DNA of 64,000 bases from Gammaproteobacteria bacterium (GTDB lineage Bacteria; Pseudomonadota; Gammaproteobacteria; Pseudomonadales; Pseudohongiellaceae): assembly GCA_009844085.1 (NCBI GenBank), contig VYCF01000014.1:48470-112469 (forward strand), in the 5' to 3' direction. The notes beneath the pieces were generated by a model. It saw only the letters and a program-made list of their open reading frames with translations, was not told where the DNA came from and did no database searches. Both the position numbers and the translations under genes were made by a program. How positions within the stretch are numbered: position 1 is the first letter of the stretch; each line of letters begins with the position of its first letter. Positions 58,162 to 64,000 of this stretch are shown here, one piece after another.

Positions 58162-61100
58162 TCACTCCAGCGCCAACTTCGGTAAAGACTTCACGATTTC
58201 GTTGGTTTCCAGGCTGACTGTGATTACTCGCAGGAAGAGGTCGAGCGGGTAACGCGGATCGCCTACAGTTTCGATGGCGTAGCGGTTGGCGTCGCTGACA
58301 ATTCCGCTGGCCTTGTCGGTCTTGACGCATTGGCGGTCCATGACCCATTGCAATGCCGGCTTGCCGTTGACTATATAATTCCAAGCGGAAGGTGGAATAT
58401 CGCGAATGGTTATGTGGGGGTTGTAGATGACGGTGGATTTGTCCTTGTTGCGGCTGGTACCGGCAAATTTCATCTTCTCCACCCGGTATGCGGTTTCCAG
58501 GTCCATCATGGAAAGGAATTTACCCCCGCTGTCTATGTCGGCGGGATAGGGATCGACGGATTCGTAGCCGACATGAAGTTGGCCGAGCCGCTTGCCCGCG
58601 TCTCGGAATGTGCGGTAGTCCTCTACCGACTTCACGCAGGGTATACGAGGCAATTCCTTGGCGAGGCTGGCTCGAAAGCGTTTCCGGTACTCCTCGGAGT
58701 GCAGCAGACCGTAAATGTAGTGGAAAACATCTTCGCAGGCGATGTTCTCGCTAGGATATGCGTCTTTGAACTCGTCGAGGGCGAAGTCAGTGATGGTATT
58801 GCGGCGCCGCAATCCGTCACCACCGCCCAATTTAGACAACAGATCACTATCGCCAGATGGAACAGGCTCGTAGAGCCAGAGCGGAAAGCACTGGCCCGAA
58901 TCCACAGTATGAAGATTTGGCAGGGAGTCCATCATTAGAGTCGAAAAGCCTGATCGCCCGCCTTTACCCGTCACTACGATCACCCGGTTAGGGCTCCCGC
59001 CGTCGGGGAATATCTGGGTCAATTGGAACAAACTCCAGTTTAGTTGAGGGTTGAAATACACCCATTGCTTTGTGAATGGTCGATACACAATCGGGGCAAC
59101 GGCAGCCCGATCAAAACGGATAGCTTGTCCAGTCTCAACACCCTTGAACAAGTCTGGTCCCCACTTAATTCGCGTTGAATCCAAGTTGACGAAATGCTTA
59201 ACGTCGGGGCGTTGTCCCGTTGCTGACGCTCGCTTCCACCGCATACGCTCGACGTTGTAGAAATCAATCGTCGATTCAACATTCTCCGCCAACAAAGCCT
59301 CGGAAGGGTTGATGCACCACACATCCCGGTGGGTGTCTACGCCCATCGAGTAGCTCCGGAAAAGAACGTCTCCGGTCATGTCTCGTTTGTTTCCGATTCT
59401 CGGGAACGCTTCAAAACTAACATCGCGCTGGTCAATCCAGTCGCCGTGATCATCGGGTGTAATCTTTGTCCATTGGACTGCTTTCCCAAGGCCTTGGACA
59501 CTTACGAAGCGGCTGATAATGTTGAGCTTTTCCTGGCGACCCAATGAGTCCCCAATGTCGTGGAACAGGATGTTACCCCGCTCATCTGACCCCGGATTCT
59601 TGACAAAGACGGAAATCGCTATGCCCGTCATGCTGCGTTGCCCGAAAACGTTCTCACCTTCAGCGGCCAAGCCGCTCGACAACATGTTCTTGCGAATATC
59701 TCCCCGAAGGTGAAAGACATGAATCGTAGAGAACTCTTCGGCTAGGCATTTGCGCATCCCATCGGCGAATGAGCGCTCAGTCCAGGCGCTTCCGGATACA
59801 TAGGCCATGATCCCCACCTCACCGAGACGGTCGCTCCCCCAACGAATCGCACGTATGTAGCTGTCATAAAGGCCCTTCTTCTTTGTGCCCTTGGTCCCTC
59901 GTGTGCTGTAGGTCGAACGGATGCGTTCGTCCAATCCCGAATACGCGATGTTCTGAGCATTGTCGTCCGCGCTCTTTTGCCCTGTTGAATACGGGGGATT
60001 CCCAAAGATCACCCGAATATCCGCCGACTTCTGCCTTTCACGCCGATCAGTGTTGTCCTTCATGTAGTAGGACAGTTCATCGTCACCCTCGTGCAGTGCG
60101 AAGGTGTCGGTCAGACAGATTCCCGTGTAGGGGAGATAGTCGTCACGACCGGTGACCCAATGGAAAACGGATTCGATATTGATAGCTGCGATGTAGTAGG
60201 CGAGCAGTACGATTTCGTTGGCGTGAATCTCCTCGCGGTATTTGCGCTCAAGGTTTTCCGGCTCGATCAGGCCCGATTGCAGCAATCGGGTGACGAAGGT
60301 GCCCGTGCCGGTGAATGGATCGAGAACATGCACGCCTTTGGAGCCGAGAGTCTGGCCAAACTGGTCCCGCAGAACCTCGTCCACCGAACGGATAATGAAA
60401 TCGACAATCTCGACCGGCGTGTAGACAATACCGAGCCGCTGGGTCGTGAGCGGAAACGCGCCGCGGAAGAACTTGTCGTAAAGCTCGATGATCAGGTTTT
60501 GCCGCGCCAGCGGATCGGTGATGCCCGCAGCGCGGCGGCGCACCGAGGCGTAGAAGCCTTCGAGCGACTTCGCCTCGCGGCCGACCTCGGCTTCGTCGAT
60601 CACGGAAAGCACTTCCGTCATGGCTTTCGAGACTGGGTTGCGCTCCACGAATGCGTGGCCTTCGAAAACCGCATCGAAAACTGGGCGGGTGATCAAGTGT
60701 TGCGCCAGCATTTCGATGGCGTCATTTTCGGTGACCGAATCATTCAGATCGTCGCGCAGCTCTTTGAGAAAATCCTCGAACCACTGATGCGCATCGCTGC
60801 CTGATTGCGAGACCAAAGCCCCGATGCGGGTGATATGGCGCTCGGCGATCTGGGCGACATCCTTGGCCCAATCCTCCCAATACTCCCGCGTGCCGCATTT
60901 CTCGACAATCTTCGCCATCACGGCGCGCGAGAACTCATCGATGACAAGAGGTAATGGAATTACTGGAGGCGTCGGTGGGGTTGGAGGCGGCCTTTCACCT
61001 ATTCCGGAGCCTTTCTGAGTGGTTCTTGCCGGCAACTCTTCCACCGTTGCCGTTATCGCAGCTAGTTCAGTGATTCCAGTTTGGACCCTTCCATCGATTA

Positions 61101-63048
61101 TGGAAATGCGGTTACTGACGTCCTGTCCCAAACCACCTTGATTGATCACGGCATCAAGACGTTCGTCGTGGGCGCGAAGGGCATTCAGGATTTGCCATAC
61201 AACCCGATACCTCTCGTTGTCATTCAACGCTTGATCGGCGTCAAGGTCGGGTGGAATGCCTACCGGCAGAATCACATAACCCATTTCCTTGTCGGAAGTC
61301 TTGCGCATAACCCGGCCGACTGCCTGGACAACATCAATCTGGCTGTTGCGCGGATGCAGGAACATGATGGCGTCAAGCGCCGGCACATCGACACCTTCGG
61401 TCAGGCAGCGGGCGTTGCTAAGAATGCGGCAAACGTTCTTGCCGGCGCCCTCTTTCAGCCAGTCGAGACGCCGGCCTCGGTCTCTCGCGTTGTATGTCCC
61501 GTCCACATGCCGGACTTCGCAGTATGCGCCTTCCTCCTCACTTCCATTGCTTGCCGACTGAAATTCCCTTACGACTTGTTCGAACTCGTTGCGAACCAGC
61601 TTGGAACTGTCAATGCTGCGGCAGAAGGCGAGCGCACGGCGCATCGGTTCGGCGCGGCTTTCCAAATTCCCGTCCAGGCCGATTTTGGATAATGCCTTCC
61701 AGCAACCGACGATCTTGGTCGCATCATCAAGGACCAGTTGACTGGAACCATCGGACAATCGGCTCTGAACAGCGGTACTGATCTGTCCTTCATCCATCGC
61801 GAGGACGATCACCCGATAATCGCTGAGGATGCCGTTTTCAACTGCCTGGGAGAAGCCGTAGTGAAACAGCAATTCCCCGAACAGCTCGGGGTCATCCATA
61901 GAGGACAGCGCAACATCCGCGTCCCGTGCCTTGGATTTCGCGTTTTCACCGTAGATACGCGGAGTTGCGGTCATATAGAGCCGCTTGTTTCCACGAATTA
62001 CGTAATTGTCGTGTACCTTGACGAAATTTGACTCGGCTTCCCCTGCATAGGTGGCGCCTGTCGTGCGATGGGCTTCATCACAAACGATCAGGTCGAAATC
62101 AGGAAGCTCATATTGGGACTGGGCAGCAGCGATTACCGATAAGGATTGATAGGTGGCAAAAACGACACGCATCGACCCGCATCCCGCTTCGGCGACTTTT
62201 CCGGCAAGCCGTTGCGCATCAGTGGTAGCGGGAAACGCCAGATCGGAAATCTCCAGTTCGGCAATGTCGTCTTTCGATTTGCGCCTCTTGCCGACTTGGG
62301 TGTCGGAACAAACAGCGAAAGCGGTCAATGAATTGATCGCGTCGGTGCACCACTCGAAAATAGTGTGGGACATCAATGTTAACGAGGGCACGAGCAAGAG
62401 TACGAAGCCTTCAGCGCCGACAAGATCCTCAGTAATGCGCAAACCGGTAAGCGTCTTGCCCGTGCCGCAAGCCATGATGAGCTTGCCCCTGTCAGCTTCG
62501 GCAAGACCGGCCTTCACGGCTTCGAGAGCTTGTTGCTGGTGCGGACGCAATGTCTTCGGCGTCGGGCGCTCTATTTTTCCGGTTGCAGCGAAATCCGCCC
62601 AATTCACACTGCTTTCGCGCAAGTCGCGCAATCCTATGCAGTTGGTCGGCAAGGTCTGGTCGCGCAGCATTTCCCTTGCGTACTCGCTCCACGCTTTTTC
62701 CGTGGTCTCGACAATCAGGCGCTCGGCGAAGTCGTGTTTGGCGGAAGCCGAGATGAAGCTGTCGATATCCTCCTTGCGGATGCGCCGTTCGGGGCTGTAG
62801 AACTTGCACTGGATCGCTGCAAACTTGCCGCCGTGAAGTGTGCCAACGAGATCGATCCCGACATCTTGCCGGTCGCGATCGTTGCGGCGAGCCCAGTCGG
62901 ACCAGAGTTCAACGCGCTCAAAGCGTTTGGCCTGAACCGGATCAGTGACGAGCCAGGCAGCGATGAGTTTCTCAAACGCTGTTCCCTTGTCACGCTCGGT
63001 GGTTGTTTGTGTGCGGTACGTCTCAAGCAGCGAATCGAGCGGAGCCAC
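58162..63048 (-). CDS. Type ISP single-chain restriction-modification enzyme (LlaGI/LlaBIII-like)
   Basis: A 1,628-residue protein carrying all activities in one chain. Residues ~20-120 are an Mrr-like nuclease (GID at 64-66, QCK at 80-82). A superfamily 2 helicase follows: ACGTGKT at 193-199, DEAH at 324-327, TATPR at 360-364 and QAVGRVMR (motif VI). A coupler leads to an N6-adenine methyltransferase with LDPFTGTGTF at ~907 and GNPPY at ~1014-1018. The last ~500 residues would be the target-recognition domain. Such enzymes translocate on DNA and cut when two converge head to head. The GTG start at 63048 has GGAGA ahead of it. All motifs look intact. Confidence 0.93.
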   Translation of the reverse strand: MAPLDSLLETYRTQTTTERDKGTAFEKLIAAWLVTDPVQAKRFERVELWSDWARRNDRDRQDVGIDLVGTLHGGKFAAIQCKFYSPERRIRKEDIDSFISASAKHDFAERLIVETTEKAWSEYAREMLRDQTLPTNCIGLRDLRESSVNWADFAATGKIERPTPKTLRPHQQQALEAVKAGLAEADRGKLIMACGTGKTLTGLRITEDLVGAEGFVLLLVPSLTLMSHTIFEWCTDAINSLTAFAVCSDTQVGKRRKSKDDIAELEISDLAFPATTDAQRLAGKVAEAGCGSMRVVFATYQSLSVIAAAQSQYELPDFDLIVCDEAHRTTGATYAGEAESNFVKVHDNYVIRGNKRLYMTATPRIYGENAKSKARDADVALSSMDDPELFGELLFHYGFSQAVENGILSDYRVIVLAMDEGQISTAVQSRLSDGSSQLVLDDATKIVGCWKALSKIGLDGNLESRAEPMRRALAFCRSIDSSKLVRNEFEQVVREFQSASNGSEEEGAYCEVRHVDGTYNARDRGRRLDWLKEGAGKNVCRILSNARCLTEGVDVPALDAIMFLHPRNSQIDVVQAVGRVMRKTSDKEMGYVILPVGIPPDLDADQALNDNERYRVVWQILNALRAHDERLDAVINQGGLGQDVSNRISIIDGRVQTGITELAAITATVEELPARTTQKGSGIGERPPPTPPTPPVIPLPLVIDEFSRAVMAKIVEKCGTREYWEDWAKDVAQIAERHITRIGALVSQSGSDAHQWFEDFLKELRDDLNDSVTENDAIEMLAQHLITRPVFDAVFEGHAFVERNPVSKAMTEVLSVIDEAEVGREAKSLEGFYASVRRRAAGITDPLARQNLIIELYDKFFRGAFPLTTQRLGIVYTPVEIVDFIIRSVDEVLRDQFGQTLGSKGVHVLDPFTGTGTFVTRLLQSGLIEPENLERKYREEIHANEIVLLAYYIAAINIESVFHWVTGRDDYLPYTGICLTDTFALHEGDDELSYYMKDNTDRRERQKSADIRVIFGNPPYSTGQKSADDNAQNIAYSGLDERIRSTYSTRGTKGTKKKGLYDSYIRAIRWGSDRLGEVGIMAYVSGSAWTERSFADGMRKCLAEEFSTIHVFHLRGDIRKNMLSSGLAAEGENVFGQRSMTGIAISVFVKNPGSDERGNILFHDIGDSLGRQEKLNIISRFVSVQGLGKAVQWTKITPDDHGDWIDQRDVSFEAFPRIGNKRDMTGDVLFRSYSMGVDTHRDVWCINPSEALLAENVESTIDFYNVERMRWKRASATGQRPDVKHFVNLDSTRIKWGPDLFKGVETGQAIRFDRAAVAPIVYRPFTKQWVYFNPQLNWSLFQLTQIFPDGGSPNRVIVVTGKGGRSGFSTLMMDSLPNLHTVDSGQCFPLWLYEPVPSGDSDLLSKLGGGDGLRRRNTITDFALDEFKDAYPSENIACEDVFHYIYGLLHSEEYRKRFRASLAKELPRIPCVKSVEDYRTFRDAGKRLGQLHVGYESVDPYPADIDSGGKFLSMMDLETAYRVEKMKFAGTSRNKDKSTVIYNPHITIRDIPPSAWNYIVNGKPALQWVMDRQCVKTDKASGIVSDANRYAIETVGDPRYPLDLFLRVITVSLETNEIVKSLPKLALE

Positions 63049-63106
63049 GCATTGTTCTCCCTTTGATGGGCATCCCCCGGCAGGGGGAGTTCGCTATTCT
63101 ACGCAT

Positions 63107-63300
63107 TCAGAAGGATTTGGGAATTCCTGCCTGCTTCAGGATATTGTTGGCCGTGTGCCTGCTCTTCAAATTACTTGGCACGGAAATGTGGTTTGGTTTT
63201 CTGGATTGCCCCAAATCTGGTGGCTTCCCTTGCCTTCCCTGATTATTACCCAGCCGTTTTCTATTAGTATTCTGGAAATCCGCCTCCAGAAATTCGCCAT
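63107..63300 (-). pseudogene. hicA: HicA-type toxin gene with a 1-nt frameshift
   Basis: Reading from ATG at 63300 gives 44 residues, with GWVIIREGKGSHQIWGNPEN including the catalytic GSH motif, then stops at 63166. One nucleotide restored near 63181-63184 (TTTCCGTGCC) continues the frame as VPSNLKSRHTANNILKQAGI and ends at 63107, giving a normal 64-residue HicA C-terminus (NILKQAGI). The gene lies 10 bp downstream of the HicB-like antitoxin gene. Either a true inactivating deletion or a sequencing error; the toxin as read would be truncated. Confidence 0.78.
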
Positions 63301-63310
63301 TCGAGTATCC

Positions 63311-63598
63311 CTACGTGACTAATTCAGTCATTTGGCTGGCTTGCCCCAGCGTGTAAGTTGGATGAAGTCCATCGGACCCCTCTGACTGCTCCGGTGGCAG
63401 CACCACATTGATCTTTACTTGGCTCCCCTTGGGGATATTCAGGTTGTTGCTTAGCAGATGCGGGACGATATCCATCGCTACTTCGAGCAATTCGGCAATT
63501 GTTTCGGTTTCCAGCGTCAGGCCCGGGATGTCATCGCTGGTCCCGACGTACACGCCGGTGTCGGCGTAGTAGTTGACGTCTATCGCAAATTGGTACAT
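63311..63598 (-). CDS. HicB-like antitoxin (DUF1902 family)
   Basis: A 95-residue protein of the DUF1902/HicB fold: YQFAIDVNYYADTGVYVGTS, then DDIPGLTLETETIAELLEVA, the partial RNase H-like pattern of HicB antitoxins, with no separate DNA-binding domain after it. GAGG precedes the ATG. In this family the gene is usually followed by a hicA toxin; the frameshifted toxin frame 10 bp downstream fits. Antitoxin function is inferred from family and position. Confidence 0.82.
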   Translation of the reverse strand: MYQFAIDVNYYADTGVYVGTSDDIPGLTLETETIAELLEVAMDIVPHLLSNNLNIPKGSQVKINVVLPPEQSEGSDGLHPTYTLGQASQMTELVT

Positions 63599-63790
63599 GG
63601 CCTCGCTCTTCTTTCCATCTTCACATCCTTGATGATCGACCGGCTGCTAGCGTATCTGAATGCTTTCGAGCGAGTCAACATGCGCACCGGGGGCACAAAA
63701 TGTCACAAAAATCAGTAACAGGAATCTGCCGCGTACGTCGTAATACCGGATAATCAGTGATTGCGGTTTTCAGGCCAGCGGATTTCGATA

Positions 63791-64000
63791 ATGCCCCGTT
63801 TTCAGAGGAAGATCATTTACCAGGCGCTGCTATGCGGCTTGTTCGCCGGCAGTGCGGGCGGCGCGCTGGCCCAGGACGCACCGGTTACCGACGAAGACGC
63901 TACGGTGACCTACCCCGCTTCGTTTTTCATGCAGTTCGAACCCTTCTCGGTCAACGACATGCTCGACCGCATTCCCGGCATCAATATCGCCCGCCAGGGC
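63791..64000 (+). CDS. TonB-dependent receptor, N-terminal part (cut by window end)
   Basis: The first 70 residues of a gene that continues past the window. A signal peptide (MPRFQRKIIYQALLCGLFAG … GALAQ) is followed by the beginning of a plug domain: VTYPASFFMQFEPFSVNDML, then DRIPGINI. The D-M-L-x-R-I-P-G pattern is typical of TonB-dependent receptor plugs. Substrate unknown. The ~190 bp before it hold only weak -10-like sequences (GATAAT near 63749). Confidence 0.72.
   Translation, partial: MPRFQRKIIYQALLCGLFAGSAGGALAQDAPVTDEDATVTYPASFFMQFEPFSVNDMLDRIPGINIARQG

Overview
The window looks like chromosome from a GC-rich gammaproteobacterium. Lipid A and LPS genes (lpxH, lapA), ubiquinone genes (ubiG, octaprenyl-type ispB), a fused tyrA-aroA gene and long blocks whose gene order matches Pseudomonas from memory (cysS-glnS-ppiB-lpxH; thrS-infC-rpmI-rplT-pheS-pheT-ihfA-merR-tRNA-Pro; gyrA-pheA-tyrA/aroA-cmk-rpsA-ihfB; mtaD-ubiG-mupP-SDR; yciO-trpS-scpA-scpB-rluB) all point there. 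I cannot place the genus. There is no rRNA, prophage, transposase or CRISPR array.

Layout. 1-15.9 kb: polyphosphate kinase 2, two aminoacyl-tRNA synthetases, a cyclophilin, lpxH, aconitase B, aminopeptidase N, a GlpG-like rhomboid, NAD kinase and a secreted metzincin protease. 15.9-23.8 kb: a DUF1428 gene, then a leftward translation block from tRNA-Val and thrS to ihfA, a MerR-type gene and tRNA-Pro, with a good promoter in front of tRNA-Val. 23.8-30.3 kb: uvrB, tRNA-Asn, a periplasmic cyclophilin, a WbpM/WbpL-type pair that would start O-antigen synthesis, and a small ComEA-like protein. 30.4-39.9 kb: a leftward run gyrA-pheA-tyrA/aroA-cmk-rpsA-ihfB-lapA-pyrF ending at an intrinsic terminator. 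40.2-43.7 kb: a rightward mtaD-ubiG-mupP-SDR operon. 43.7-47.5 kb: a leftward yciO-trpS-scpA-scpB-rluB operon. 47.7-57.1 kb: ispB, a SYLF lipoprotein, a leftward cluster of four exported proteins (two are a tandem duplication), ETF-ubiquinone oxidoreductase and a BamE-like lipoprotein. 57.3-64 kb: accessory DNA with a secreted HNH-type nuclease, a 1,628-residue Type ISP restriction-modification enzyme, a HicB-like antitoxin with a frameshifted HicA toxin, and the start of a TonB-dependent receptor.

The most unusual signal lies between genes. Four copies of a ~137-bp element (25903-26040, 29855-29990, 40012-40149, 53212-53348) and one 40-bp remnant (47576-47615) share conserved ends and a conserved core. 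The ~14-nt arm on each side of the core differs completely between copies, yet in each copy the two arms are perfect or near-perfect reverse complements. A small hairpin in the core also shows compensatory changes. The elements sit directly next to gene starts and promoters (uvrB/tRNA-Asn, gyrA/mtaD, yciO/ispB), and one has become the in-frame upstream part of an exported-protein gene. This is the best candidate here for something undescribed.
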